64,000 nt of DNA from Myxococcales bacterium (GCA_016720545.1 JADKKK010000002.1:558001-622000), one strand, 5' to 3'; shown: positions 55,066 through 64,000, counted from the first letter of the stretch. The notes: generated from the sequence alone by a model not told the origin. A program made the numbers and translations.

Positions 55066-57840
55066 CTACTCGGTCTTGGGCAGCTCGTCGGGCCCCGCGG
55101 CCTTCGCCTGGGCGGCCTTGGGCAGGATCAAGTGCAGCAGCGACGGCAGGAAGAGCATCGCCATCACGATGCACGCGACCTCGCCAGCCACAGCGAGGTA
55201 GCCGAACGACTGGAGCGCCTGGTTGTCCGAGACGACGAGCGAGCCGTAGCCGACGATGGTCGTGTAGCTGCACAGCACCACGGCGCCGCCGGAGCGCTGC
55301 ACCGCCCGGCGCACGTCTCCGCCGAGTAGACGCGTGCGGTCGAAGATGTTGAACGGGTACTCGCAGCCGATCCCAAAAGTGATGGGCAGCGCGACGAAGT
55401 TCAAGAAGTTCAGCTTCACGCCGAGGTGCGCCGCGACGCCGAGCGTGCACACGACGCCCATGAGCAGCGCGAGCAAGACGGCGAGCCCTCCACGGAGCTG
55501 ATGGGTCGCGAGCAACACGACCACGATGACCGCGAGGAACGAGGCGACCGTCGCGAGCGGGCCGTCGTGCTCGAGCGACCGGATCATCTCGGCGTAGATG
55601 GTGGGGCGCGACGCGGTCTGCACGACCGTTCCGTCGTCGAGCCGTACGTTGTCGGAGGCCGCGGCGATCCTGAGCACGGTGTGGCCGTCGCTCCACGAGG
55701 TGTTCGGCTTGTACTGGACGTAGAAGAGCGTCCCGACCTTCCCGTTCCACTCCTCGAAGCGGCGGCGAATGAGCGGCGGCACGTCCTTCGGGCCCACAAG
55801 CGCGAGGTCCTCCGGCGGCATCATGTCGACGACCCGCTTGCGCTCGTCGGCCGAGAGCCCCTCGAGCACCTTGGGCGTGAGGCGTTCGCGCATCTGCGCG
55901 AGGATCTCGAGCTTCTCGTTCTGCTCGGCGTCGGTGCCGGGGAGAAAATCGTTGATGGTCACGATCTTGTCGATGAGCGCGCCCTTCTTGTCGGCGGCGT
56001 CGTTCGCCAGGATCTTCGCCTTCACGAGCGGCACCTGCTCGGGGGTGTCGGCCATGATGCGCGCGCCCGAGATGTCGGTCTTGCCCTGGAAGACGCGATC
56101 GGCCTTCGTGCTCCACTCGCCGGCGCCTCCTCCACCTGCGGCCTTCGACCCGCGCGATCCGAGGTTGTGGAAGTTGTACTCCCACGGATCGCGCAGGAAC
56201 GCGGGCAGGCTCCAGGCGGCCGCGACCGTGATCCCAACGAACAACAACACCAATACTTTCGGAATCTTGCCCGTGATCCACGCGAGGGCACGGACCACCA
56301 CCCCCGCCGGCTTCTGGGGCAGCGCCGCGACCTCTTCGGCGGTGAGCGACTCCGCGAGGGGCGCCGCCAGGAAACGTGGGTGGACCTTCTCGATGAGGAC
56401 GATCATCGCGGGCACGAGCGGAATGATCGACGCCCACACAAGGAACATGCCGAGGATGCCGATCGTGCCGAACTGGCTGAACCCGCGGAACGCGGTGATG
56501 GTGAGGGAGCCGTAGGCGATGCCGGCCACGCTCGCGCCCACGAGCTCGGCGCGGAACGCGTTCTTGACGGCCTCGAGGCGCGCCACGCGCGGAGGCATGC
56601 GCGCCTTGAACTCGCGATACCGCGCCAAGAGCACGATGGGGTAGTTGATGCCGTTGCCGATGATGATCGCGCCGAGGAACGCGCCCGCCGTGTTCACGTA
56701 GCCGAAATGGAAGGTCGCGAACGCGTACGCCGCGCCGATGCCGACCGCGACCGGCAGGAGCACGACAAGCAGCGACACGATCGAGCGAAAATAGATGACG
56801 ATCCCGAGCGCGACGCACACGATCGCGAGGATGGTGGCCCACAGCGCCTCGTCGACGATCGACTCCTTCTCGGCCTTGGCGTTCGGGATGTCGCCGGCGA
56901 ACCCGACGAGCATGGTCGGATCGTAGCGGTGCGCCGTCGCGTCGCGCTTGCGGAGCTCCTCGACGAGGTGCTGCATCTGCACCGTGAAGGCGTCGCCGCT
57001 GGTCTCGCCCATGCCCTGCGCGCTGGTGATGATGCGCAGCACGAGGGTCTTGCCGTCGGCGCTCGCGAAGTAGCCGGTGGGGAAGTCGTCGTGCTTGTCG
57101 GCGGCCTTGTCCCACTTCTCTTTGTAGGCATCGAGCCCGAGCGCAGGCTTCTTCTTCTCCGGGCCCCCGTCTGCCGCCGCCGCAGCGGGAGCGCCGGCGT
57201 CGGAGGCAGCGACGGGCGCGCTCGCCGCGGTCGCGCCGGGCGCCTTCTTCTTTGCCGGCGCGGAGGGCTTGGGCGCCGGCGCGGAGGCGTCTTCGGCGGG
57301 CGCGTCCTCGGACTCGAGGTCGGACACGAGACCGCTCTGGATCGCGATCTGCGAGTCGAGCGTGGAGTCCGCGTCCTCGAGGTCCTTCTTCGACGCGAAG
57401 AGCCATTTGTGGCTGCGGTAGAAGGTCTGCACCTCCTTGGTGCCGTTCTCGAAGTACTGCACGAGGTTCACGCCGCACGCGCGAACGCAGCCCTCGGCGC
57501 CTGCGCAGGCGTCGGTGCAGGCCTTGTGCTTCTTCACCTGCGCCGAGAGCTCGACCGAGAGGTCATCGATGAAGCGCTGGTTGGCGGCTCGATCCGGCGA
57601 CTCGACGACGACGATGAACGACGCGCCGCCGCCTACGCGGCCGAGCTGGTGCTCGTAGGCCTTGAGCCCGGGGCTGTCCTTCGGGAGCAGCTCGGTGAAG
57701 TCGGAGCGCACCTGGAGCGAGCTCTTCGCGTAGGCGAGGCACCCCACCGCAAACGCGAGGCCGATGAGCAGCACCACCGCCCAGCGCCTCTCCGCGAAGG
57801 CGACCAGGCGCTCCAGTGCACGTTTGAGGAGGTCTCCCAT
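55066..57840 (-). CDS. MMPL/RND-family transporter
   Basis: 924 residues from ATG 57840. Two RND halves with about 12 membrane helices: TM1 WAVVLLIGLAFAVGCLAYA, a large periplasmic loop, then helices such as ILAIVCVALGIVIYF, VSLLVVLLPVAVGIGAAYAF, and in the second half VASFLAVIVVVLLATH, GGLAVLLALLMGVVCTLGV. The first loop carries two Cys pairs (CTDACAGAEGCVRAC) and an inserted Pro/Ala/Lys-rich stretch (about 190-225), unusual for the family. The pattern DFTELLPKDSPGLKAYE matches MMPL exporters of lipids or hopanoids. Substrate unknown; proximity to a FabH-like synthase hints at a lipid. A GTG at 57870 would add ten residues. Confidence 0.88.
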   Translation of the reverse strand: MGDLLKRALERLVAFAERRWAVVLLIGLAFAVGCLAYAKSSLQVRSDFTELLPKDSPGLKAYEHQLGRVGGGASFIVVVESPDRAANQRFIDDLSVELSAQVKKHKACTDACAGAEGCVRACGVNLVQYFENGTKEVQTFYRSHKWLFASKKDLEDADSTLDSQIAIQSGLVSDLESEDAPAEDASAPAPKPSAPAKKKAPGATAASAPVAASDAGAPAAAAADGGPEKKKPALGLDAYKEKWDKAADKHDDFPTGYFASADGKTLVLRIITSAQGMGETSGDAFTVQMQHLVEELRKRDATAHRYDPTMLVGFAGDIPNAKAEKESIVDEALWATILAIVCVALGIVIYFRSIVSLLVVLLPVAVGIGAAYAFATFHFGYVNTAGAFLGAIIIGNGINYPIVLLARYREFKARMPPRVARLEAVKNAFRAELVGASVAGIAYGSLTITAFRGFSQFGTIGILGMFLVWASIIPLVPAMIVLIEKVHPRFLAAPLAESLTAEEVAALPQKPAGVVVRALAWITGKIPKVLVLLFVGITVAAAWSLPAFLRDPWEYNFHNLGSRGSKAAGGGGAGEWSTKADRVFQGKTDISGARIMADTPEQVPLVKAKILANDAADKKGALIDKIVTINDFLPGTDAEQNEKLEILAQMRERLTPKVLEGLSADERKRVVDMMPPEDLALVGPKDVPPLIRRRFEEWNGKVGTLFYVQYKPNTSWSDGHTVLRIAAASDNVRLDDGTVVQTASRPTIYAEMIRSLEHDGPLATVASFLAVIVVVLLATHQLRGGLAVLLALLMGVVCTLGVAAHLGVKLNFLNFVALPITFGIGCEYPFNIFDRTRLLGGDVRRAVQRSGGAVVLCSYTTIVGYGSLVVSDNQALQSFGYLAVAGEVACIVMAMLFLPSLLHLILPKAAQAKAAGPDELPKTE

Positions 57841-58011
57841 CGAGCCACGTCGCAGCACACGCCGTACCACGGTCCGCCCATGGGGACGCCGGCGCGAAGC
57901 ACCTGATACGTCATGGGTCGCGAGCGAGTCAACGTGACATCGGCGTCGTGGGGACCGTGACTCGCGAGGCGATGGTGCCTCACGGCCCCCGAGTCTCTCA
58001 CGTGCCTTTTG

Positions 58012-58419
58012 TCATCGAGCAGGCGGCGCAGGCGCGGGCGGACACGCGTCCCGCTTGCGGCGTGGCAGCGGCGGACGCGCCCGCCGGAGCGCGCCGCGAA
58101 CGACGAGGCGCTTGACCGCTTCGAGGCCGTCGAAGCGGAGGCCGAAGCCCACGCCCCCGCGGTCCTCGCGGCGGCGCCCGCGCACGAGCCGCACGATCGT
58201 CGCCTGCGCGTCGACCCACAGGCCGAGATCGCCGGTCTGAAACGAGACGGTGAGGGTGTCGCCCACGACAAGGCCGGCGTCGGACTCGATGAACATGCCG
58301 GCCTCCGAGAGGTCGGTCGTCTGCTCTGGGAAGACCTGGCGGTCCGAGTGGCGAATGAGCTGGCAAGGGATCGACTTGAGCTTCCGGTTCGCGCGGCGTC
58401 GGTTCTGGGCGTGCGGCAT
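58012..58419 (-). CDS. PilZ-domain protein
   Basis: 135 residues. PilZ domain with RRANR (RxxxR) and DLSEAG (DxSxxG) intact, so c-di-GMP binding is likely, followed by strands FIESDAGLVVGDTLTVSFQ and ATIVRLVRG. The last 25 residues are Arg/Pro-rich. Start ATG 58419 has GGAGG seven bases upstream. It lies upstream of the MMPL gene on the same strand, 171 bases apart, so linked expression is possible but not shown. Confidence 0.83.
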   Translation of the reverse strand: MPHAQNRRRANRKLKSIPCQLIRHSDRQVFPEQTTDLSEAGMFIESDAGLVVGDTLTVSFQTGDLGLWVDAQATIVRLVRGRRREDRGGVGFGLRFDGLEAVKRLVVRGALRRARPPLPRRKRDACPPAPAPPAR

Positions 58420-58549
58420 GGGAGGGCCTCCGTTCTTTGATGGATCGTAGGCAGCCGCGATCGCGCGGGCCAAGTTCTGTCGCCCCGCGCGGCCGAGCCG
58501 AAGCTCCTTGGGCTTTTCAGGACGGGCGGGAGGCCGTAAGACTGAGTGC

Positions 58550-59218
58550 GTGACCCGCCGCCCCTCCACACGCCCTCGCCTCTTCACCCTCCTCGTCGCG
58601 CTCGGCCCCGCGCTCGTGGTGCTGGGGAGCGCGGCGTGCGGCCCCAAGGACCGCGCGGGGCTTCCGGAGGCCGTGCCCGGCTCGAGCTCCGCGATCCCCG
58701 TGGCGACCCCGCGCGACGCCGAGGCCTCCGACGCCACGGTCGACGGCGTGGCCCCCCAGCCCGACGCCGCGAGCGACGCCCCGGCGGACACCGCGAGAGA
58801 CGCAGACGCGGACGCGGGGACCTGCCTCCCGGGCGCGACGCTCGCGATGGACGCCGCCTTCGGTGGCTCGCTCGCCGTGCGGGGCACGGTCACGCTCCCA
58901 GCGCCGCTGCCGAGCGGCCGCACCTTCGTGCTCAGCATCGGGCTGCAGTCGGGCGACACACGCACCCAGACCTTCTTCACCGCCACGGCCACCGACCGCT
59001 TCACGTTCCGCATCGCAGGCCTCGCGGCGGGCTTGTATGTCGTGCGCGCGCAGGTCGACGTGGGCGGGAACGGGTCGGTCAGCGACCCCGGGGACTACGA
59101 CGGGTACTACGACGGCACGGCCGTGGGCCCCATTCAGGTCCGCGCCGACGCCAAGCCGGTCTTCCTCGTGGGGGCGTGCCTGGACAACGTCAACTTCGGC
59201 CCTGGCGTGAAGCTCTAG
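58550..59218 (+). CDS. Lipoprotein-like exported protein with carboxypeptidase-regulatory-like domain
   Basis: 222 residues from GTG 58550. A basic n-region, hydrophobic core (LFTLLVALGPALVVLGSAAC) and Cys indicate export, although SAAC is a poor lipobox. An acidic Ala/Asp linker follows, then a beta-sandwich-like domain (about 105-222: LAVRGTVTLPAPLPSGRTFVL, FRIAGLAAGLYVVRAQVD, GDYDGYYDG), resembling Ig-like regulatory domains, with an Asp-rich loop that could bind calcium. Function unknown. The ribosome site is poor, so the start is provisional. Confidence 0.65.
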   Translation: MTRRPSTRPRLFTLLVALGPALVVLGSAACGPKDRAGLPEAVPGSSSAIPVATPRDAEASDATVDGVAPQPDAASDAPADTARDADADAGTCLPGATLAMDAAFGGSLAVRGTVTLPAPLPSGRTFVLSIGLQSGDTRTQTFFTATATDRFTFRIAGLAAGLYVVRAQVDVGGNGSVSDPGDYDGYYDGTAVGPIQVRADAKPVFLVGACLDNVNFGPGVKL

Positions 59219-59274
59219 CCGCCGCCGCACAGCGACTCCTTGCCTTTCTCCTAAGGAGTCGAAAAGATTCGTCC

Positions 59275-60549
59275 GTGCTCCGCCTTCGCGCATCCCGTTC
59301 GCCCTCGACCTCCCCGCGCCCGCGGCGCGCCGCGCGCGCCCTCGCCGTCGCACGCGCCATCGGAGCCCTCTCCATGCTCGGCGCGCTCGCGGGCGCCATC
59401 ACGGCGCTCGCCGTCGCGTGCGGGGGCGGAGACACGCCCAGCGCCGACGCGGCCGCCTCCGGTCAGAGCGCGGAGGCGCTGTTCCGCGCGGTCGAGCCCA
59501 GCCTCGTGAACCGCTGCGGGGCGAAAGACGGCGTGTGCCACGTGAACGGCGTCTACAACGGCGCCCCCAAGTGGCTCGCAGAGCCCGACAGGTACGCATC
59601 GATCAAGGGCTTCCGCGGCATCCTCCCGCTCACGCGGGACGTGGACGACAGCACGCTGCTCACGCAGGCCGCGCACGACGGACCGAGCCTCGCGGCGACG
59701 CCGGACCTCAAGGCGAAGGTTCGCGAGTGGCTCCAGGCCGAGCTGGGCCCGGGCAAACTGCCCGCTACGGCCCCGTTCGTCGTGCAGGCAGGCGCCAACG
59801 TGATCGACCTCAAGGACGTCGATCCGGCCCTCGCGGGCTCCACGCTCGAGTTCGTCGCCGACGTGAAGGGCGCCATTCTCACCTTGACCACGCTGAGGCT
59901 CCACGCCGCGACGCGGGTGAACGTGTCGGTCGAGGCGCCCTTCTTCGTACAGATGCCGAGAGACGCGCGCGTGAAGATCGACCCGAAGAACGCGGGCTTC
60001 GAGGGCAAGCTCGACGTGCCCGCGGGTGTCCGGCGGACGTTCTTCGGCGGCGAGCTCGTGCTGGTCAACTTCAACCAAGACACGCGCCTCAAGCTCGCGT
60101 TCACCAAGGTCTCGACCACGCCGGGCAAGGGGCCGGCCCGTGACTGCACGGCGTTCGATCTCTTCCAGTCTTCCGCCATCCCGGCCATGAAGACGTTCCT
60201 CGACACCGTGCCCGATCCTCAGTTCGACGCGGGCGTACCGGACGGCGGCACCCCGACCGCGGCCTGCGTGAGCTGCCACGGCGGTGGCGAAGACCAGGCC
60301 GACGCGGCGGCGCCGGGATCGCTCGAGTTCGTGGCGACCCAAGCGCTCGATCTGCGCAGGCTCGACTCCGATCCGCGCGCCGCGTGCGCGCAAGCGAAGC
60401 AGTGGATCGACTTCGCCGACAAAGAGAAGAGCCTGCTCCTGACGAACCCTCAGGGCAAGGGCAACGAGCTTCACCCGCTGAAGGGCGTGCCCTCGAGCCA
60501 CCCCGTGGTCGAGGGCATCCGCAAGTGGGTCGCGGCCGAACAGAACTAA
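59275..60549 (+). CDS. Exported c-type cytochrome-like lipoprotein
   Basis: 424 residues from GTG 59275. A long basic n-region, hydrophobic segment (LSMLGALAGAITALAVA) and Cys (VACGGG) indicate export and possible lipidation. A heme-binding CXXCH motif is present as ACVSCHGGG (about residue 332), and an early RCGAKDGVCHVNG (about 80) resembles a modified site. ALFRAVEPSLVNRCG and LLTNPQGKGNELHPLKGVPSSHPVV fit Polyangiales single-heme proteins. Electron transfer is inferred; the partner is unknown. A GTG start with AAGGAG 16 bases upstream is not ideal; ATG 59371 is an alternative. Confidence 0.7.
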   Translation: MLRLRASRSPSTSPRPRRAARALAVARAIGALSMLGALAGAITALAVACGGGDTPSADAAASGQSAEALFRAVEPSLVNRCGAKDGVCHVNGVYNGAPKWLAEPDRYASIKGFRGILPLTRDVDDSTLLTQAAHDGPSLAATPDLKAKVREWLQAELGPGKLPATAPFVVQAGANVIDLKDVDPALAGSTLEFVADVKGAILTLTTLRLHAATRVNVSVEAPFFVQMPRDARVKIDPKNAGFEGKLDVPAGVRRTFFGGELVLVNFNQDTRLKLAFTKVSTTPGKGPARDCTAFDLFQSSAIPAMKTFLDTVPDPQFDAGVPDGGTPTAACVSCHGGGEDQADAAAPGSLEFVATQALDLRRLDSDPRAACAQAKQWIDFADKEKSLLLTNPQGKGNELHPLKGVPSSHPVVEGIRKWVAAEQN

Positions 60550-60592
60550 CGCCGCCGACGAGTGCGGCCCCGATGCGCGCTCGTAAGCTCTC

Positions 60593-61420
60593 CTACTTGT
60601 TCACGATTTTGAGGCCTCGAGCGATGAGTGGCTGAAGTGGGGTGATGTCGGCGATGGCCGCCCCCTCGGTGTAGAGGTACTTCAGCTTCGTGTGCTCGCG
60701 GAGGGGCGAGACGTCGGTGACCAGCGTGCGGCGCAGGCTGAGCCGTTCGAGCTTCTTCAGGGCGGCGAGCGGCTTGATGTCGCTCACCTCGGTGTCGTCG
60801 ATCTCGAGCTCCGTGAGGTTCACGAGCTTCTCGAGCGGCGCGAGATCGCGCACACGTGTGCGCCCGAGGTCGAGTCGATCGAGGAGCACCATCTTCTCGA
60901 GCGGGCGAAGATCGCTCACGTGGTTGATGGACACGCGCAGGGTCTCCATCTTCGTGAGGTGCGCGATGGGCGAGAGGTCCTCGAGCTCGCTCGGCCCGAG
61001 GAACAGGTCCTTCAGCGCGGTGGTCTTCTGAAAGACGCACGAGTCGAGGGTGTTGGTCGGGGCCTTGATGAGGTTCAGCGACCGAATCGTCGCGAGCTCC
61101 GAGGTCTTCACCGGCTCGCCAGGCTTCTTGCCGAGCTTCCGGCGGATCTCGTCGGCGAGGCCCTGGTCCTTCGTGTCGAGCTCCGGCCCGTTCGTGCAAA
61201 TCACCGGCGCCTTCGGCTTGAGCGGCGTGGGTGCGCTTGGGGCCGCGCTCGGGGCCGCGCTCGGAGCGGCGCTGGCGGGCTCGGCCGAGGGCTTCGCGCT
61301 CGCCCCCTTCTTGGGGGGATCGTCGCAAGCGGCGACGGCGACGGCGGCGAACGCGGCGAGCGCGACGGGCGCGACGGGCACAGGGAAGACGAAGGGCCAC
61401 GTGGCGAGACGCATGCGCAT
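60593..61420 (-). CDS. Leucine-rich-repeat lipoprotein
   Basis: 275 residues. Signal with AVAACDD, a marginal lipobox, then an Ala/Pro/Ser linker (PSAAPSAAPSA). Residues about 115-265 are six 22-residue leucine-rich repeats of the SDS22/internalin type (LKDLFLGPSELEDLSPIAHL, METLRVSINHVSDLRPLEKM, LDRLDLGRTRVRDLAPLEKL, LTELEIDDTEVSDIKPLAAL, LERLSLRRTLVTDVSPL, LKYLYTEGAAIADITPLQPL). Surface protein for binding other proteins; partner unknown. ATG 61414 is an alternative start. Confidence 0.82.
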   Translation of the reverse strand: MRMRLATWPFVFPVPVAPVALAAFAAVAVAACDDPPKKGASAKPSAEPASAAPSAAPSAAPSAPTPLKPKAPVICTNGPELDTKDQGLADEIRRKLGKKPGEPVKTSELATIRSLNLIKAPTNTLDSCVFQKTTALKDLFLGPSELEDLSPIAHLTKMETLRVSINHVSDLRPLEKMVLLDRLDLGRTRVRDLAPLEKLVNLTELEIDDTEVSDIKPLAALKKLERLSLRRTLVTDVSPLREHTKLKYLYTEGAAIADITPLQPLIARGLKIVNK

Positions 61421-61517
61421 GCGGGCACTCTATCGGGCGCGCGGCGTTCCTTCAACGGGGCCAGCGACGCCCGGAAGGACGAGACTTTCGTCGGCCTCGA
61501 GGGTAGCTTGGCGGGCA

Positions 61518-62006
61518 ATGAGCTTCGACGTCGAGAGAGTCCTCGGAACCGAAACCTTCACCCCCGCCGAGGCGGAGGCGATGCTGGAGATCGCCTACCT
61601 GACCGGCGCCGCGAACGGCAGCCTCTCGCGCGACGAGCTGCGCTCGTTCCGCCGGCTCGCGCACACCCTCGCCGACCGCACGGAACACGACACCCCGGCG
61701 CCCGGCAAGCTCAACGTCGAGCACGCCGTGCCGCCGCTCGAGGAGCTCCTCGAGAAGTACGAGGCCGCGAGCGAGGGCGTCGAGCTCTCGGTGCGACTCG
61801 CCCAGCTCGCGAAGGTGCTCGATCGCGACGAGGCGCGCCGCGCGGCGTACCGCGCCGCGTATGCGCTCGCCATCTCCGACCTGGAGTCCAATGAGCACGA
61901 GGAGGAGCTCGAGGCCGACCTCGCGACGGCGCTCGGCCTCCTCGACGAGGTGCAGGAGCTCCGCAACAGCGTGCTGGGCGCGGTCGACGGCGAGCCGATC
62001 GAGTAG
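61518..62006 (+). CDS. Hypothetical helical protein (possibly TerB-like)
   Basis: 162 residues, all-helical and acidic, without signal peptide. The N-terminal part FTPAEAEAMLEIAYLTGAANGSLSRDELRSF resembles TerB-like folds (two helices joined by an acidic G-x-L-S-x-x-E turn), and a second similar pair follows (LAQLAKVLDRDEARRAAYRAAYALA). The likeness is weak and no metal site is obvious. Divergent from the LRR gene. Start ATG 61518; ribosome site not clear. Confidence 0.6.
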   Translation: MSFDVERVLGTETFTPAEAEAMLEIAYLTGAANGSLSRDELRSFRRLAHTLADRTEHDTPAPGKLNVEHAVPPLEELLEKYEAASEGVELSVRLAQLAKVLDRDEARRAAYRAAYALAISDLESNEHEEELEADLATALGLLDEVQELRNSVLGAVDGEPIE

Positions 62007-62087
62007 TCCCTCCCGCGAGGGGCCACAAACGCAGAAGACGGGCTCGGGGATCCCCCCTGCCCGTCTCACGTGCGGCGCGTACGACGC

Positions 62088-62198
62088 TTACTTGGCGGCG
62101 GCGGCGGTCTCGGCCTGCTTTGCGCGCCACGCGGCCAGCTTCTTCGTGCGGCGCTTCTTCTGCTTGTTGCGAACGGGGGGGTCTTGCGGGGTCGACAT
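62088..62198 (-). CDS. Very small basic protein (36 residues)
   Basis: 36 residues: MSTPQDPPVRNKQKKRRTKK then LAAWRAKQAETAAAAK. Highly basic core (KQKKRRTKK) followed by an amphipathic helix, a composition seen in small ribosome-associated or nucleic-acid-binding proteins. It fills a gap between two other genes and has no overlapping gene. Whether it is translated cannot be judged from sequence alone; no strong ribosome site. Confidence 0.45.
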   Translation of the reverse strand: MSTPQDPPVRNKQKKRRTKKLAAWRAKQAETAAAAK

Positions 62199-62275
62199 GC
62201 GCCGGGACCCTACACAAGGTCGTGCCCGCGAGCAAGCGGGACGCCGCGCGGGCGCTCGGACGCGCCCACGCGAGG

Positions 62276-64000
62276 TCAGCGCGGGAACGTCGGCATGTGC
62301 GCCGAGCCGTCGTCGGGGTTGGCGGCCTCGATGAGCCTCAGCCAGGCCGCGATTTTCTCGTCGGCCGCGCTGTCCCAGGACATGCGGGCGAAGCGCTGGA
62401 GGAGCTGTGGTGTGTGATCCCCGCACCGGGTCTTGTCGCCGAACGCCGCGCGCGCGCGGTCGAGCTCGAGGGCGGCGTCCGCCATGCGGTCTTGGGTGTG
62501 CGCGAGCCACGCGAGCGTGAGGTGCCGATGCTGGCGCGGCTCGGCCTCGTCGAGCACGATCTTCTCGCAGTCGCGGATCGACCGCTCCGCGTCGGGAGAG
62601 GCCTCGGCGAGCGCCACCTGCGCGAGCAAGAGCCTCGCCTCCAGGTCGCCCCACGGATCCTGGAGGCGCTCGAAGATCTTGGCGGCCACCTCCGCGTGCG
62701 CTCGGGCGGCGCGAAAGTCGTCCACGTCGAGGGCGATCATCGCGAGGAGGCGCTCGCAGGCCGCCTCGCCGCGGGGGTTCTGGAGCTCGCGGAACGCCGC
62801 GCGCGCCGCGAGCGTGCGCGTGCGCGAGGCGTCGAGCTCACCCGCGCGGTGATCCGCGTGGCCGAGCACGACGTCGCACTGCGCGAGCCCGAGCCGATAG
62901 CCCATCGAGTCGAAGGCGTGCCGCGCCTCGACGAGCAGCGCTCCGGCCCGGCGGAAGCCTCCCACGGCGGTCTCGATCATGGCGAGCAGGATGAGGCACT
63001 GCGCGAAACCGAGCGAGTCGCCGACCGCCTCCGACCGCTCGCTCGCCTCCCCCAACACCGCACGTGCCCGCGCGTGTTCCCCGAGCAAGTAGTCGATTTC
63101 ACCAAGAACGACGAGGGCTTGCGCGTGTCCGCGTGCATCGCTGAGCTCCTCGAACCGCGAGAGCGCGAGCGCGACCTGCGTGCGGCCCTGGGCGGGCGCA
63201 CCTTGGTCGGACGCGAGGTGCCCGAGGAGCCGCAGCGCGTGCGCCTCGCGCGCCTTGTCGCCGGCCTGCTCGAACGCGCGGCGCGCGGTCTCGGCCTGCT
63301 CGCGGGCCTCTTCGAGGCGACCGATGTGGCGGAGGGCCTCCGCGCGCCAGTAGGCGTACTCAGCCGCCGCGCCGCCCGTGACGCGCCCGTCGAGGAGCTG
63401 AAGATCCCTCAGTGTCGCCGTGGTGTCTCGACCGCGCGCCCACGCGCCTTCGATGAACCGGAACATCAGGCGGGACGCCACGTCGTCGTCGCCGGCGCGC
63501 AGCAGGTTCCGCACGCGGTGCTTCATGATGCGCCGCGAGCCGACCTCGGGGTGCTTCGCCAGGGCGTTCGCGGCGAGGCGGAAGATGGCCGGCGAGTCGT
63601 TGCGCTCCACCAAGCGTCCGAGGAGGTGCTCCTGCAGCAGCGCGTGCGCCCAGCGGAACTGATCGTTGCCGCTCGCGAGGAGGATCTGCGCCCGAGTGAG
63701 AGCGACCAGCGCGTCGCGCGCGTCCATCCCGAGCGCGCCGACGAGCGCGCGCAGCACGATGCCACGAATGTCGTCGCCGAGGGCCGCCGCCGCATAGGCC
63801 GCGAGGCGGAGGTCCGTGGGCACACCGCGGAGCCGCTCGTCCCACAGCTCGGCGGTCGTGATCGCGCGCCCTCGAAGCGCGGCGTCCGGCACCCGGTAAC
63901 GGCCGCTCTCGAGCTTCAGGTAGCCACCTCCAGCCCAGGCGTGCACGAGCTGGAGCGCGAAGAGCGGATTGCCGCGGCTCTGCATGGTCGCCGTGACGAT
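62276..64000 (-). CDS. AAA-ATPase/TPR regulatory protein, likely kinase- or cyclase-linked (partial, N-terminus off window)
   Basis: The frame is open to the right edge; the N-terminus is missing and about 574 residues remain. The first visible segment MQSRGNPLFALQLVHAWAGGG and the following LLQEHLLGRLVERN resemble the end of an AAA_16/STAND ATPase module (family motif GNPLFAEELV), and the rest is TPR-like repeats (for example RHIGRLEEAREQAETARRAFEQAGD, LLGEHARARAVLGEASERSEAVG). In Myxococcota this combination usually lies behind a Ser/Thr kinase (PknK-like) or an adenylate cyclase; which one cannot be seen. Stop TGA at 62276. Confidence 0.8.
   Translation of the reverse strand: MVTATMQSRGNPLFALQLVHAWAGGGYLKLESGRYRVPDAALRGRAITTAELWDERLRGVPTDLRLAAYAAAALGDDIRGIVLRALVGALGMDARDALVALTRAQILLASGNDQFRWAHALLQEHLLGRLVERNDSPAIFRLAANALAKHPEVGSRRIMKHRVRNLLRAGDDDVASRLMFRFIEGAWARGRDTTATLRDLQLLDGRVTGGAAAEYAYWRAEALRHIGRLEEAREQAETARRAFEQAGDKAREAHALRLLGHLASDQGAPAQGRTQVALALSRFEELSDARGHAQALVVLGEIDYLLGEHARARAVLGEASERSEAVGDSLGFAQCLILLAMIETAVGGFRRAGALLVEARHAFDSMGYRLGLAQCDVVLGHADHRAGELDASRTRTLAARAAFRELQNPRGEAACERLLAMIALDVDDFRAARAHAEVAAKIFERLQDPWGDLEARLLLAQVALAEASPDAERSIRDCEKIVLDEAEPRQHRHLTLAWLAHTQDRMADAALELDRARAAFGDKTRCGDHTPQLLQRFARMSWDSAADEKIAAWLRLIEAANPDDGSAHMPTFPR

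Noticed and set aside
53588..57478. Minus-strand open frame of 1,296 codons
   Set aside because: Shadow of the MMPL and FabH-like genes; composition is Arg/Gly/His-rich and it would overlap well-supported genes on both strands.

Overview
The window is strongly GC-rich chromosomal DNA with dense, short-spaced genes on both strands. The gene set points to a predatory or soil-type Myxococcota, most likely order Polyangiales (Sorangiineae). Evidence: several Hanks-type Ser/Thr kinases with added effector domains (cyclic-nucleotide-binding, GYF_2/DUF4388, proline-rich linker plus C-terminal membrane anchor), Cys-rich and Ala/Pro-rich lipoproteins, FHA and PilZ proteins, giant TPR proteins, and atpDC separated from the rest of the ATP synthase operon. 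This placement is inference from family content; no rRNA is present.

Layout. 1-6.9 kb: a left-truncated kinase, an ABC-F ATPase and a kinase/CNB fusion. 6.9-7.68 kb: three palindromic MITE-like elements chained end to end on shared TA dinucleotides. 7.7-8.6 kb: a translationally linked pair of QueD/PTPS paralogues, one of which has lost the zinc-ligand histidines. 8.7-11.1 kb: gatC-gatA-GNAT, with the GNAT 3' end triplicated as a 31-bp tandem repeat. 11.2-19.5 kb: kinase/DUF4388, truB, glnD plus a coupled TPR lipoprotein, a Cys-rich lipoprotein and a small secreted protein. 19.6-23 kb: tRNA-Leu(CAG), atpD-atpC, a PpiC-like protein and a PHA-system protein. 23.1-33.3 kb: two giant TPR genes overlapping by ATGA. 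33.3-38.5 kb: a GreA/B-like factor, typA/bipA, and a kinase whose linker carries about nine and a half copies of a 45-bp repeat. 38.6-47.4 kb: ABC exporter, pgi, MORN lipoprotein, FHA protein, small membrane protein and a RamB/ScfR-type regulator. 47.4-50.7 kb: glyoxylate shunt genes aceB and aceA, divergent from that regulator. 50.9-64 kb: thioredoxin-fold lipoprotein, SpeD-like protein, two PilZ proteins, FabH-like synthase, MMPL/RND transporter, c-type cytochrome-like lipoprotein, LRR lipoprotein, a 36-residue basic protein and a right-truncated AAA/TPR protein.

Main functional units: a glyoxylate-shunt regulon (regulator, AT-rich control region with an inverted repeat beside a promoter, aceB, aceA); the ATP synthase beta/epsilon pair with its own promoter and leader hairpin; and a phospho-signalling layer of kinases and an FHA reader.

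Four coding regions (atpD, the first giant TPR gene, the repeat-containing kinase and aceB) each show one apparent single-base frameshift. Two are metabolic genes that should be intact, so sequence error is the first explanation, but the one inside the 45-bp repeat could be real phase variation. The least explained features are the TA-chained palindromic elements and the zinc-ligand-less QueD paralogue.
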